64,000 nt of DNA from Streptomyces luteogriseus (GCF_014205055.1 NZ_JACHMS010000001.1:5456001-5520000); one strand, 5' to 3'. Positions 51,357 through 60,369 are shown, numbered from the stretch's first letter. Numbers and translations are program-made. Notes: generated by a model from the letters alone, not told the origin.

Positions 51357-52793
51357 TCAGACCGCCTCGACCTCGGGCAGCGCCCCGGTCCGCGCCGCCC
51401 GGCCGTACCAGTGGGCGCTCGTCTTCGGCGTGCGTTCCAGCGTGGCGTAGTCCACGTAGACGGCGCCGAAGCGCTTGCCGTAGCCGTACGCCCACTCGAA
51501 GTTGTCCATCAGGGACCACAGGTAGTAGCCGCGGACGTCCGCGCCGTCGGCGATGGCCCGGCGGACCGCCGACAGGTGGCCGTGCAGGTAGGCGACCCGC
51601 TCCGGGTCGTGCACCCGGCCGTCGGAGTCGATCTTGTCGTCGTAGGCCGCGCCGTTCTCCGTGATGTACAGCGGCAGACCCGGCGCCTCGCGGGTGTAGC
51701 GCATGATCAGCTCGTGCAGACCGGTCGGGTCGATCGTCCAGCCCATCTCCGTGCGGTCGCCGGGCGTCTGGTGGAAGGCGACGTCGTCCGCGGCCGGCCA
51801 CGGCGAGTGGGCGCTCGCACCGTGGCCGTCGGCGCGCGGCGCCTGCGCCGACGCGTCCGCCGCCGAGACCAGCGACGGCGTGTAGTAGTTGAGGCCCAGC
51901 GCGTCCAGCGGCTGGTTGATCAGCTCCAGGTCGCCGTCGAGGACGAAGTCCCAGTCCGTGAGGGACGCCGTCGCCACGTACAGCGTCTCCGGGTAGGCGC
52001 CGTGCAGCATCGGCCCGTGGAACACTCCGTTGGCCAGGTCGTCGATCCTGCGGGCCGCGTCGAGATCCGCCGGGTCCTGCGAAAGCGGCCGTACCACCGA
52101 CGAGTTGAGGCTGACCGCGACGGTGTTGCGGGCCGGCATCACCGACCGCAGCGCGGACGCGCCCAACCCGTGCGCCAGGTTCAGATGGTGCGCGGCTCGC
52201 AACGAGGCGGCCGGATCGGTGCGGCCCGGGGCGTGCACCCCGGAGGCATAGCCCAGGAACGCGCTGCACCACGGCTCGTTGAGCGTGATCCACTGCTCCA
52301 CCCGGTCGCCCAGCGCCTCGCCGACGATCTGCGCGTACTCCGCGAACCGGTACGCCGTGTCACGCTCCGGCCAGCCGCCCGCGTCCTCCAGCTCCTGCGG
52401 CAGGTCCCAGTGGTACAGGGTGACGGCCGGCTTGATGTTCTTGGCCAGCAGCTCGTCCACCAGCCGCCGGTAGAAGTCCAGGCCCTTCTGCACGGCCGGG
52501 CCACGCCCGGTCGGCTGCACCCGCGACCACGAGATGGAGAAGCGGTAGGCGCCCAGGCCCAGCTCCGCCATCAGCGCCACGTCGTCGCGGTAGCGGTGGT
52601 AGTGGTCGACAGCGATGTCACCGGTCTCGCCACCGGCCGTCTTGCCCGGGGTGTGGCTGAAGGTGTCCCAGATCGACGGCGTACGGCCGTCCTCCCGCAC
52701 CGCACCCTCGATCTGGTACGCGGACGTCGCCGCGCCCCACAGGAAGGCGGGCGGGAAGGTCACCGGAGTGGCCGGGTTCTCGGAATCAGGCAT
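51357..52793 (-). CDS. bglC: GH1 beta-glucosidase BglC
   Basis: 478 aa from ATG 52793. The retaining pair is present: acid/base Glu in TLNEPWC and nucleophile Glu in YITENGAAY; the start FLWGAATSAYQIEGA is typical of GH1. It hydrolyses imported cellobiose and cello-oligosaccharides in the cytosol. It is the last gene of cebEFG-bglC, 96 bp after cebG. A CebR-like box (52793-52806) contains both the SD GGGAG and the start codon, so repressor binding could also act at this gene. Confidence 0.95.
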   Translation of the reverse strand: MPDSENPATPVTFPPAFLWGAATSAYQIEGAVREDGRTPSIWDTFSHTPGKTAGGETGDIAVDHYHRYRDDVALMAELGLGAYRFSISWSRVQPTGRGPAVQKGLDFYRRLVDELLAKNIKPAVTLYHWDLPQELEDAGGWPERDTAYRFAEYAQIVGEALGDRVEQWITLNEPWCSAFLGYASGVHAPGRTDPAASLRAAHHLNLAHGLGASALRSVMPARNTVAVSLNSSVVRPLSQDPADLDAARRIDDLANGVFHGPMLHGAYPETLYVATASLTDWDFVLDGDLELINQPLDALGLNYYTPSLVSAADASAQAPRADGHGASAHSPWPAADDVAFHQTPGDRTEMGWTIDPTGLHELIMRYTREAPGLPLYITENGAAYDDKIDSDGRVHDPERVAYLHGHLSAVRRAIADGADVRGYYLWSLMDNFEWAYGYGKRFGAVYVDYATLERTPKTSAHWYGRAARTGALPEVEAV

Positions 52794-52806
52794 GGAAGCG
52801 CTCCCA
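52793..52806. promoter_or_regulatory. CebR box at the bglC start
   Basis: TGGAAGCGCTCCCA differs from the consensus TGGGAGCGCTCCCA by one base. It spans the Shine-Dalgarno and first base of the bglC start codon. Confidence 0.85.
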
Positions 52807-52889
52807 AGGGGGTCGTATGGACCGACGAGTGGAGGGGGGAGGGGAAAGGGGCCGAGGCGGCTGTGGCTCGGCCCCTGGGAAAGCAGGAC

Positions 52890-53798
52890 TCAGCCCTTGA
52901 CGGCGCCCTGCATGATGCCACCGACGATCTGCTTGCCGAAGATCGCGAAGACGATCAGGAGCGGCAGTGTGCCCAGCAGGGCGCCGGCCATGATCAGCGA
53001 CTGATCCGGGGTGTAGCCGCGCCCCAGCCCCGCCACCGCCACCTGCACGGTCGGGTTGCCGGTCTGGGTCAGGACCAGGAAGGGCCACAGGAAGTCGTTC
53101 CACGTCTGCACGAACATCAGCATGCCCAGGACTGCCATCGCGGGCCGCGCGGTCGGGAACACCACGTGCCACACCACGCGCCAGCTGCTCGCGCCGTCCA
53201 CGCGGGCAGCCTCGATGATCTCGTCCGGCAGCGCCTGGATCAGGTACTGCCGCATGAAGAACACACCGAACGCGCTCACCAACGACGGGAAGATCACCGC
53301 TTGGAGCTGGTCCGTCCAGTCGAGCTTTGCGACCATCATGTACAGCGGGATGATGCTGAGCTGCGGCGGCACCATCATGGTGCCGATCACCACCAGCATT
53401 GCCGCGCCACGGCCCTTGAAGCGCAGCTTGGCGAAGGCGAATCCGGCGATCGTCGACAGGAACACGATGGTGAACGACGAGATGCCGGCCACCAGGGTGG
53501 TGTTGAGGAACGCCTCGCCCAGGTTGGCGTCCGTCCAGGCCACTTCGAGCTTGTCGAAGAGGCCCGAGCCGAACCAGAACGGCGGCGGGGTCTGCGCCAG
53601 GCGCTGGTTGTCGCGCGAGGCGGCGATAGCTGTCCACACCAGCGGGAACAGCGAGATGACGGTGAAGAGGGCAAGGATGACGTACGCCACCGGGCCGGCG
53701 TGCAGCTGCCCGCCCGCGCGCGCCGCCTTCATGCCACGTGACCGCTTCGGCGGCTCGGGGACCGCGTCGGCCGGGGGTTTCGTCAGGGTCGTCGTCAC
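52890..53798 (-). CDS. cebG: Cellobiose/cellotriose ABC permease CebG
   Basis: 302 aa from GTG 53798 with GGAGAA 7 nt upstream. MalG-type permease, six helices, EAA loop EAARVDGASSWRVVWHVVFPTARP. It starts 12 bp after cebF. The ATPase is not in the operon; the known system uses MsiK. Confidence 0.93.
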   Translation of the reverse strand: MTTTLTKPPADAVPEPPKRSRGMKAARAGGQLHAGPVAYVILALFTVISLFPLVWTAIAASRDNQRLAQTPPPFWFGSGLFDKLEVAWTDANLGEAFLNTTLVAGISSFTIVFLSTIAGFAFAKLRFKGRGAAMLVVIGTMMVPPQLSIIPLYMMVAKLDWTDQLQAVIFPSLVSAFGVFFMRQYLIQALPDEIIEAARVDGASSWRVVWHVVFPTARPAMAVLGMLMFVQTWNDFLWPFLVLTQTGNPTVQVAVAGLGRGYTPDQSLIMAGALLGTLPLLIVFAIFGKQIVGGIMQGAVKG

Positions 53799-53810
53799 GG
53801 CCGGTTCTCC

Positions 53811-54824
53811 TTAGCTACTGGCGCGCAGCCGGCGCGAGATGACGTAATTGACGACCCCGATCACGATGAGGATCAGGAACATCGTCCAGGCGATGGCGGA
53901 GGCGCGGCCCAGGTGCTGGTTGATCCAGCCCTGCTCATACAGGTACAGGCCGAGCGTCTGGAACTGGTGCTGTGATCCGCCGGAGGCACCCTTGTTCGCG
54001 TCGAAGAGCAGTGGCTCGCCGAACACCTGCGAGGCGCCGATGGTCGACACCACGACCGTGAACAGGATCGTCGGACGCAGCGAGGGCAGCGTGACATGGA
54101 GGAACTGCCGCCAGCGGCTGGCTCCGTCCAGTGCAGCCGACTCGTAGAGGTCCTGCGGGATCGCCTGCATCGCGGCCAGGTAGATGAGCGCGTTGTACCC
54201 CGTCCAGCGCCAGACGATGATGCTGGACACGGCGATTTGAGACGGCCACTTGCCGTTCTGCCAGTCGACGTGGTCGATGCCGACCGCGTTCAGAGCCCAG
54301 TTGATCATGCCGTAGTCGCGGCCGAAGAGCAGCACGAAGACCAGCGAGGCGGCGGCGATCGACGTGGCGTAGGGGGCCAGCATGACGACGCGGTAGAAGG
54401 TGGAGCCGCGCAGCTTGTAGTTGAGGATGTGCGCCAAGCCCATCGCCATCAGCAGCTGCGGAACCGTGGAGATGATGCCGATCGTCAGGGTGTTCTTCGC
54501 CGCGTTCCAGAAGAAGTCGTCGTCGAAGATCCGGGTGTAGTTGCGCAGGCCGACCCAGGACATGTCCGTGGGTGCCGTCAGCTCCACCTGGTGGAGCGAG
54601 GCCCAGCCGGTGTACAGCAGCGGGAACAGGCCGAACGCGAGGAAGAGCAGGAAGAAGGGCGAGACGAACGCGTAGGGGCTCCATCGCATGTCACGCTGCC
54701 AGCGACGGGAGAGCCGGGCGCGCTTCTTCATCGCCCGCTCCGTGTCCGCGCCGGCCGGCGGGCGGCCCGGGGCCGCGCCCCCCTCCTTCACGGGGGGCGC
54801 GGCGGTGTCGTGCCTGGTTGCCAT
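53811..54824 (-). CDS. cebF: Cellobiose/cellotriose ABC permease CebF
   Basis: 337 aa from ATG 54824; GTG 54833 would give a 4-bp overlap with cebE. MalF-type, six helices after a basic N-terminus, EAA-type loop ESAALDGASRWRQFLHVTLPSLRP. Forms the channel with CebG. Confidence 0.93.
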   Translation of the reverse strand: MATRHDTAAPPVKEGGAAPGRPPAGADTERAMKKRARLSRRWQRDMRWSPYAFVSPFFLLFLAFGLFPLLYTGWASLHQVELTAPTDMSWVGLRNYTRIFDDDFFWNAAKNTLTIGIISTVPQLLMAMGLAHILNYKLRGSTFYRVVMLAPYATSIAAASLVFVLLFGRDYGMINWALNAVGIDHVDWQNGKWPSQIAVSSIIVWRWTGYNALIYLAAMQAIPQDLYESAALDGASRWRQFLHVTLPSLRPTILFTVVVSTIGASQVFGEPLLFDANKGASGGSQHQFQTLGLYLYEQGWINQHLGRASAIAWTMFLILIVIGVVNYVISRRLRASS

Positions 54825-54829
54825 TCCGG

Positions 54830-56152
54830 TCACTGGTCCAGGTTGTTGTCGATGGTCTTGACGGCCGTGTTCCACGCCTCCTCGGGCGACTTGCCCTGGG
54901 TGACGAGGATGACGCCGTTGTCCGTCAGACCCTGCTGGATGATCTGGTCCTTCGGGCCGATCGTCTGTACCGGGCTGCTCTTGGCGGCTGCGGCGAAGAT
55001 GGTGCCGATCGGCGCGTCACCGGTCATCTCGTTCTTGGCGCTCTTCACCGCGTCCGACTCATAGGCCGCCGGGGTGCTCGGGAAGCTGCCCTGCACGGCG
55101 AACAGCTTGGCCTGCTGCTCGGGTGCGGTCAGCCAGGCGGCCAGCTTCGCGGCCTTCTCGGCGTTCTTGCCCGACTTGGGAACCGCAAGGAAGGAACCGC
55201 CCCAGTTGCCGGACTTCGGCGACGCGGCCACGTCCCACTTGCCCTTGGCGTCCGGCTTGGACTTGCCCTTGATGTAGCCGAGCATCCACGGCGGGCAGGA
55301 CATCGCGGCGAACTTGCTGTTGGCGATCGTCGTGTCCCAAGCGGGCTGGAACTGAGTCTGGTTGCCGATCAGTCCGTCCTCGGCGGCCTTCGCAGTGAGT
55401 TCGAACGCGTCCTTCACAGCCGGGTTCGACTTGTAGATGACCTTGCCGGAGGAGTCGTAGAAGCGATCCTTCTCACTGCTGAGGATCGCCTGGAGCAGAC
55501 CGCCGGGGGAGTCCAGGAAGGTGGTGCCCTTCGGCGCCTTCTTCTTGTAGTCCTCGCCGACCTGGACCAGCTTCTTCCAGTCGCCGGCCCACAGCTTGGC
55601 GACCTCCTCGCGGTCGGTGGGCAGACCGGCCTTCTCGAAGAGGTCCTTGCGGTAGCAGATGGCCATCGGGCCGACGTCCGTGCCCAGGCCGACGGTCTCA
55701 CCGCCCTCGGTGGTGGCCTGCTGCCACTTCCACTCCAGGTAGTCGCTCTTCTTGCCGTACTTGGAGAGGTCCAGCAGTTTGGCGGACTGGGTCTTGACGA
55801 TCTCGGCGATGTTGCCGACCTCGACGCCCTGGATGTCCTGCAGGCCGCTGTTGGTGGTCAGGTGGTTGACCAGGGTGGGGTAGTAGTTCTCGTTCCGCTC
55901 GACGACCGTCTGCTGGATGTCGATGTCCGGGTGGAGCTTCTCGTACTCCTTGTAGAGGCCGGCCTCCTCGAACCCGAAGGTGCCGAAGAGCCCCAGAGTG
56001 ATCTTGGTCTTGCCGCCGCTGTCGCCGCCGCTGCCGCCCGACGAGCCGTCGCTTCCGCCGTCGTCGGCACAGCCGGCCAGCAGCCCGGCGCCCAGCGACG
56101 CGACGGCCGCGACGACCATCGCCTTGCGGGCGGTTCGGATGCGTGCTCGCAT
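54830..56152 (-). CDS. cebE: Cello-oligosaccharide-binding lipoprotein CebE
   Basis: 440 aa from ATG 56152 with AGGAGG 7 nt upstream. Lipobox LLAGC near residue 28 and a Gly/Ser linker precede the SBP_bac_1 fold (TLGLFGTFGFEEAGLYKEYEKL, YYPTLVNHL, DVGPMAICYRKDLFEKAG). It captures cellobiose and cellotriose, which in scab-forming species are also signals. It is controlled by the perfect CebR box 114 bp upstream. Confidence 0.95.
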   Translation of the reverse strand: MRARIRTARKAMVVAAVASLGAGLLAGCADDGGSDGSSGGSGGDSGGKTKITLGLFGTFGFEEAGLYKEYEKLHPDIDIQQTVVERNENYYPTLVNHLTTNSGLQDIQGVEVGNIAEIVKTQSAKLLDLSKYGKKSDYLEWKWQQATTEGGETVGLGTDVGPMAICYRKDLFEKAGLPTDREEVAKLWAGDWKKLVQVGEDYKKKAPKGTTFLDSPGGLLQAILSSEKDRFYDSSGKVIYKSNPAVKDAFELTAKAAEDGLIGNQTQFQPAWDTTIANSKFAAMSCPPWMLGYIKGKSKPDAKGKWDVAASPKSGNWGGSFLAVPKSGKNAEKAAKLAAWLTAPEQQAKLFAVQGSFPSTPAAYESDAVKSAKNEMTGDAPIGTIFAAAAKSSPVQTIGPKDQIIQQGLTDNGVILVTQGKSPEEAWNTAVKTIDNNLDQ

Positions 56153-56266
56153 GTCGTCCTCCTGTTGCCCTGACGTGCCGACCCCCCGGCCAACTGCATG
56201 TCGGACCGATTTTCGCGCTTAAGGCTCGGGCGGGGAACGTGCGGGTTGTGTATGTGTCAGGTAGCG

Positions 56267-56280
56267 TGGGAGCGCTCCCA
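56267..56280. promoter_or_regulatory. Perfect CebR box upstream of cebE
   Basis: TGGGAGCGCTCCCA is an exact 14-bp palindrome and the published CebR consensus. It lies between cebE and the divergent cebR. Confidence 0.95.
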
Positions 56281-56355
56281 CCAGTGATGTGTTGAAGAGT
56301 CCCCGGTCGTGGTGGAGGTGTCAAGGGACCGGACAGCGAGAGATGCGTTCAGTTA

Positions 56356-56519
56356 TCGGCCTGTTAACTGGACCCGGGCCCGGACCGGTTGGGGCCCGGG
56401 CCGAAGGGATCAAGCCGCCGGAATGCCGGTCGCGCCGGTTCTCCCGGCGAAGCGGAGGGCCGGGGTGGTGAGCCCTCGGCAGCGGTCGGAGAACCGGTCG
56501 GCCTGTTAAATTCCAGGCC
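56356..56519. promoter_or_regulatory. cebR upstream region with a repeated 12-mer and a palindrome
   Basis: TCGGCCTGTTAA occurs twice, at 56356-56367 and 56498-56509. The second copy is half of the inverted repeat GGCCTG-N8-CAGGCC (56500-56519), 38 bp before the cebR start. Nothing like the CebR box is present here. The repeats may mark a second regulator or the cebR promoter. Confidence 0.5.
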
Positions 56520-56557
56520 AGTCGCAGAGTGCGGGTGTGGACGGGAAGGCGGAGCCC

Positions 56558-57613
56558 ATGGCAACCCACGGAGCGCGGGGCCGAAGTGGTGGCCGGCCCA
56601 CCCTCGAAGAGGTGGCGGCGCGCGCCGGTGTCGGCCGCGGCACCGTCTCGCGGGTGATCAACGGCTCGCCCCGGGTCAGCGACGCGACCCGCGCGGCCGT
56701 CGAGGCGGCGGTCGCGGAGCTCGGCTACGTCCCCAACACCGCGGCCCGCGCCCTGGCCGCCAACCGTACGGACGCGATCGCGCTGGTCGTCCCCGAGCCG
56801 GAGACCCGGTTCTTCGCCGAGCCGTACTTCTCCGACATGCTGAAGGGCGTCGGCTCGGCGCTGTCCGACACGGAGATGCAGCTGCTGCTGATCTTCGCGG
56901 GCAGCGACCGGGAACGCGCCCGCCTCGCCCAGTACCTGGCGGCCCACCGCGTGGACGGTGTGCTGCTGGTCTCGGTGCACGCGGACGACCCGCTGCCCGA
57001 CCTGCTGGCCCAGCTGGAGATCCCGGCGGTGATCAGCGGTCCGCGCTCGTCGGCGGAGACGCTGCCGTCGGTCGACTCGGACAACTACGGCGGCGCCCGC
57101 CAGGCCGTCGAGCATCTGCTGTCCCGGGGCCGGAGCCGGGTGGCCCACATCACCGGCCGCCTCGACGTCTACGGTGCCCAGCGCCGTGTCGACGGCTACC
57201 GCGCGGCCATGAGCGACGCCGGCCTCGGGGTGGACGAGGGGATGATCGAGGCGGGGGACTTCACCGAGGAGGGCGGACACCGGGCCATGGCGGCCCTGCT
57301 GGAGCGCCACCCCGACATCGACGCGGTCTTCGCCGCCTCCGACGTCACCGCGGCCGGCGCCCGCCGGGCGCTGCGCGATGCGGGCCGCCGCATCCCGGAG
57401 GACGTGGCGCTCGTCGGCTACGACGACTCCGCCATCGCCCGCCACATGGAACCGCCGCTGACCAGCGTTCGCCAGCCCATAGAGGAGATGGGCCGCCGGA
57501 TGATAGACCTCCTGCTCACCGAGGTCGCCGACCGCCGTCCGCTCGCCTCCCGGGGCCTGGAGCGCAGGCAGATGGTCCTGGCCACGGAGCTGGTGTCCCG
57601 GTCTTCTTCGTGA
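56558..57613 (+). CDS. cebR: LacI-family cellobiose repressor CebR
   Basis: 351 aa from ATG 56558 (GGAAGGCGGAG upstream). LacI HTH TLEEVAARAGVGRGTVSRVING at about 16-37, hinge AARALAANRTDAIALVVP, and a periplasmic-binding-fold effector domain ending VGYDDSAIARHMEPPLTSVRQP. It releases TGGGAGCGCTCCCA when cellobiose binds. It diverges from cebE and sits next to ornA and adpA, as in S. coelicolor. Confidence 0.95.
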   Translation: MATHGARGRSGGRPTLEEVAARAGVGRGTVSRVINGSPRVSDATRAAVEAAVAELGYVPNTAARALAANRTDAIALVVPEPETRFFAEPYFSDMLKGVGSALSDTEMQLLLIFAGSDRERARLAQYLAAHRVDGVLLVSVHADDPLPDLLAQLEIPAVISGPRSSAETLPSVDSDNYGGARQAVEHLLSRGRSRVAHITGRLDVYGAQRRVDGYRAAMSDAGLGVDEGMIEAGDFTEEGGHRAMAALLERHPDIDAVFAASDVTAAGARRALRDAGRRIPEDVALVGYDDSAIARHMEPPLTSVRQPIEEMGRRMIDLLLTEVADRRPLASRGLERRQMVLATELVSRSSS

Positions 57614-57643
57614 CGCAACGGCCCACGGGCGCGGGGAAGTCGG

Positions 57644-58153
57644 CTACGGCGCGACGGCGGTCCGCGGGCCGAGGCCGGGGTGGCGCCGTAGGACATCCAG
57701 GCCGTCGGGCACGAACAGCCACTTCCGCATCGCCTCCCGAAGCTCCGCCTCGCCGAGCCATCCGTGCCAGGCGATCTCGGACGGGTCGGGGGCGAGGGGC
57801 TCCGTCACGACGGCCTCGTGCACCCCGAGCCAGTACGGGCTGATCACCCCTCGGCAGAGGAACTTGAAGACGAACCGCACCCGCACCCGGACGCCCAGCT
57901 CCTCCGCCAGCTCCCGGGCCGCCGCCTCCTCGTAGGACTCGCCGACCTCGACGGCCCCGCCGATCAGCCAGTCGTGATGCCCCGGGAACCGGGACACCTG
58001 CTCCGGCCTGCGACACACCAGGACGCGCCCTCGCGGATCACGGCACACCGTGGTCGCGACCCGGTGCGGCCGGCCCTCGCGGATCGCCTCGTCCCGGTCG
58101 ACCACCCCGACCACCCGGTCCTGCTCGTCGACCTGTTCCACCAGCTCACCCAT
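57644..58153 (-). CDS. Nudix hydrolase
   Basis: 169 aa from ATG 58153; GTG 58162 is also possible. The Nudix box is complete: GGAVEVGESYEEAAARELAEELG with the metal-binding REVxEE-type residues. The N-terminus EQVDEQDRVVGVVDRDEA resembles IDI-like Nudix proteins. It hydrolyses a nucleoside-diphosphate derivative or isomerises related substrates; the exact one is unknown. It follows the MFS gene by 27 bp on the same strand. Confidence 0.88.
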   Translation of the reverse strand: MGELVEQVDEQDRVVGVVDRDEAIREGRPHRVATTVCRDPRGRVLVCRRPEQVSRFPGHHDWLIGGAVEVGESYEEAAARELAEELGVRVRVRFVFKFLCRGVISPYWLGVHEAVVTEPLAPDPSEIAWHGWLGEAELREAMRKWLFVPDGLDVLRRHPGLGPRTAVAP

Positions 58154-58180
58154 GGGCCTCACGATCCCACGCGCACACCC

Positions 58181-59371
58181 TCACACCCGAGCCGGTTCCG
58201 GTCGTCGCAGCAGGTACACCGCCGCCGTCACGACCAGGACGGCCATGCTGGCGATGAACACCAGCCCCGCCCCCTCCAGGCCGATCGGGCCGGTCAGCAG
58301 TCCGACGCCGATCACCGGGAGGGAGATGCCCGCGTAGGCCACCACGAACAGGGCCGAGATCACCGCCGCCCGCTGCTGCTCGGGCGAGGCCTGGGCCACG
58401 TCGGACAGGGCGCCGCGGAACGCCAGGCCCTGGCCGATCCCCCCGACGAGCGCGCTGGCGGCCAGCAGGGCCATCTGATCCCACCGCAGCGCACCGGCGA
58501 GCAGCGCGAGCCCGGCGAGGAGCCCGGCGCAGCCCAGCGGCAGGGAACGCCGTACGCCGACCCGGCCGACCGCCAGCTGCCCGGCGGTCGACGAGAAGAA
58601 GGCCAGGGCGACGAGCAGCCCGCTCACGGCATGGTCGTCCACGTCCAGGAACTCCACGAGGAAGGCCGGGCTGACGGAGGTGAACACCCCGAACAGGGCG
58701 AACCCGACGAAGGAGGCTGTGGCGGCGGGACCGAACACCGCACGCACCCGCGGGGGCAGGGCGGGACGCTGTGGGCGTACGGCGCGCAGCGGCTGCCGCT
58801 CCCGTACCGTCTCCGCGAGCCGCAGCAGGACGGCGGCCGAGGCGCCCACCAGCGCGAGGTGGGTGACGAACGGCAGGTACAGCGGCCAGGGGGCGTACTG
58901 CGCGAGAAGCCCGGAGAGCAGCGGACCGCAGCCCAGCCCGCCCATGTTGGCGGCCGTCGCCACGAACGTGGCCCGGGAGGCACCGCCCCGGGGCGCCAGC
59001 TCCATCACGTACGCCGTGGCGGCCCCGGTGAACAGCCCGGCGGACAGTCCCGACAGCAGCCGTCCCGCGTAGAGCCAGCCGAGCCCGTCGGCGCACAGGA
59101 AGCAGACGGCACTCAGGGCCGCGAAGCCCAGGCCGCACAGCAGCACCGGGCGCCTGCCCACGGCGTCCGAGGCATTGCCGACCAGCAGCAGCACGCCGAT
59201 CACCGTGAAGGCGTACAGGGCGTAGACCACGGTGACCGTCAGCTCGGAGAAGCCGAACTTGTCCTGGTAGAGGGGATAGAGGGGAGTCGGCAGCGTGGTG
59301 CCGGCCATGCAGACGGCGAAGATTGCCCCGCCGAGCACACACGCGCGCCATCCCGGGCGTCCACCGTCCAT
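58181..59371 (-). CDS. MFS transporter (12 TM)
   Basis: 396 aa from ATG 59371. About 12 helices; the conserved loop motif between TM2 and TM3 reads GNASDAVGRRPVLL, and TM5 has a proline- and glycine-rich antiporter-like segment (MGGLGCGPLLSGLLAQYAPW). A drug or metabolite exporter is likely. The start has no SD, but TACCGT lies 7 nt upstream, so the mRNA is probably leaderless. Confidence 0.88.
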   Translation of the reverse strand: MDGGRPGWRACVLGGAIFAVCMAGTTLPTPLYPLYQDKFGFSELTVTVVYALYAFTVIGVLLLVGNASDAVGRRPVLLCGLGFAALSAVCFLCADGLGWLYAGRLLSGLSAGLFTGAATAYVMELAPRGGASRATFVATAANMGGLGCGPLLSGLLAQYAPWPLYLPFVTHLALVGASAAVLLRLAETVRERQPLRAVRPQRPALPPRVRAVFGPAATASFVGFALFGVFTSVSPAFLVEFLDVDDHAVSGLLVALAFFSSTAGQLAVGRVGVRRSLPLGCAGLLAGLALLAGALRWDQMALLAASALVGGIGQGLAFRGALSDVAQASPEQQRAAVISALFVVAYAGISLPVIGVGLLTGPIGLEGAGLVFIASMAVLVVTAAVYLLRRPEPARV

Positions 59372-59378
59372 ACGGCCG

Positions 59379-59384
59379 ACGGTA
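59379..59384 (-). promoter_or_regulatory. -10 element TACCGT of a leaderless MFS transcript
   Basis: TACCGT is followed by 7 nt and the ATG at 59371; no SD is present. Confidence 0.5.
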
Positions 59385-59444
59385 GCCGCGGCCCGCGGAC
59401 GCGCCCTCGACCGGCGCGCTGGAAACACGCGCGCCTGGAAACGC

Positions 59445-59480
59445 TTCAGCCGGTGGCCTCTTCCGAGGCCACCGGCTGAA
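59445..59480. terminator. Terminator after tRNA-His
   Basis: A perfect 16-bp hairpin, TTCAGCCGGTGGCCTC / GAGGCCACCGGCTGAA with loop TTCC, lies 7 nt beyond the tRNA 3' end. Confidence 0.9.
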
Positions 59481-59487
59481 TACTCAG

Positions 59488-59560
59488 GGTGAGTGACGGG
59501 ACTCGAACCCGCGGCATCCTGGACCACAACCAGGTGCTCTACCAGCTGAGCTACACCCAC
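59488..59560 (-). tRNA. tRNA-His(GTG)
   Basis: Acceptor GTGGGTG/CACTCAC, anticodon arm CTGGT-TGTGGTC-CAGGA region with anticodon GTG, T-arm with TTCGAGT, discriminator C. The base before position 1 is G on this strand (59561), the expected encoded G-1. CCA is not encoded. Confidence 0.97.
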
Positions 59561-59675
59561 CATGACCGGCTTGGAGATCAGTGATGTCCCCGACCGGCCG
59601 AGAAAAAGTGTACAGGGTCCGAAGGGGTGCTCGCGCCCGGCTTTCTCCGCGCCCCCCGACGGCCCCCCGTCCCGC

Positions 59676-60278
59676 CTACTGAGCAGGCAGGACGTGCTTC
59701 GCGGCGATCGTCCGCGCGGTGTCCGAGTCGGGCCCGGGCTGCGGGACGAACAGGGCCTCGCGGTAGTACCGCAGCTCCGCGATCGACTCGCGGATGTCGG
59801 CGAGCGCGCGGTGGTTGCCGTTCTTCTGCGGGCTGTTGAAGTACGTCCGCGGGTACCAGCGGCGCGCCAGCTCCTTGATCGACGACACGTCGACGATCCG
59901 GTAGTGGAGGTAGCTCTCCAGCGACGCCATGTCACGCAGGAGGAAGCCGCGGTCGGTGCCGACGGAGTTCCCGCACAGCGGGGCCTTGCCCGGCTCCTTG
60001 ACGAACTCCCGCACGTACGTCAGGACCTGGTCCTCGGCGTCCTTCAGCGTCGTGCCCCCGGCGAGCTCCTCGAGCAGTCCGGAGGCGGTGTGCATCTGAC
60101 GCACCACGTCCGGCATCGTCTCCAGCGCCTGATCCGGCGGCCTGATGACGATGTCCACGCCCTCGCCGAGCACGTTCAGCTCGGAATCGGTCACGAGGGC
60201 GGCCACCTCGATGAGCGCGTCGTCCGACAGCGAGAGGCCGGTCATCTCGCAGTCGATCCACACCATGCGATCGTTCAT
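59676..60278 (-). CDS. orn: Oligoribonuclease OrnA
   Basis: 200 aa from ATG 60278. DEDDh exonuclease motifs: WIDCEMTGLS (Exo I), GNSVGTDRGFL (Exo II) and NHRALADIRESI (Exo III with the His). It degrades 2-5-nt RNAs, including pGpG from c-di-GMP, so it completes the pathway run by proteins such as CdgA. In S. coelicolor ornA lies next to adpA and cebR, as here. TAAGGT lies 7 nt before ATG with no SD, so a leaderless mRNA is likely. Confidence 0.96.
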   Translation of the reverse strand: MNDRMVWIDCEMTGLSLSDDALIEVAALVTDSELNVLGEGVDIVIRPPDQALETMPDVVRQMHTASGLLEELAGGTTLKDAEDQVLTYVREFVKEPGKAPLCGNSVGTDRGFLLRDMASLESYLHYRIVDVSSIKELARRWYPRTYFNSPQKNGNHRALADIRESIAELRYYREALFVPQPGPDSDTARTIAAKHVLPAQ

Positions 60279-60285
60279 GTGTCTA

Positions 60286-60291
60286 ACCTTA
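60286..60291 (-). promoter_or_regulatory. -10 element TAAGGT of a leaderless orn transcript
   Basis: TAAGGT fits TANNNT and lies 7 nt before ATG 60278. It is downstream of the adpA terminator, which gives orn its own promoter. Confidence 0.6.
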
Positions 60292-60336
60292 CGGCCCGCC
60301 GCCACCGGCCGGGCCGCCCGTGCCGGGAAAGCCGAA

Positions 60337-60369
60337 GGGCCCGCGGGGAGACGTGCTCCCCGCGGGCCC
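60337..60369 (-). terminator. Terminator between adpA and orn
   Basis: A perfect 14-bp stem GGGCCCGCGGGGAG / CTCCCCGCGGGCCC with 5-nt loop lies 11 nt after the adpA stop. Confidence 0.85.

Noticed and set aside
48916..52293. 1125-aa minus-strand reading frame
   Set aside because: It is the shadow of the alpha-galactoside operon and bglC in another frame, with Gly/Val/Arg-rich composition and no domains.
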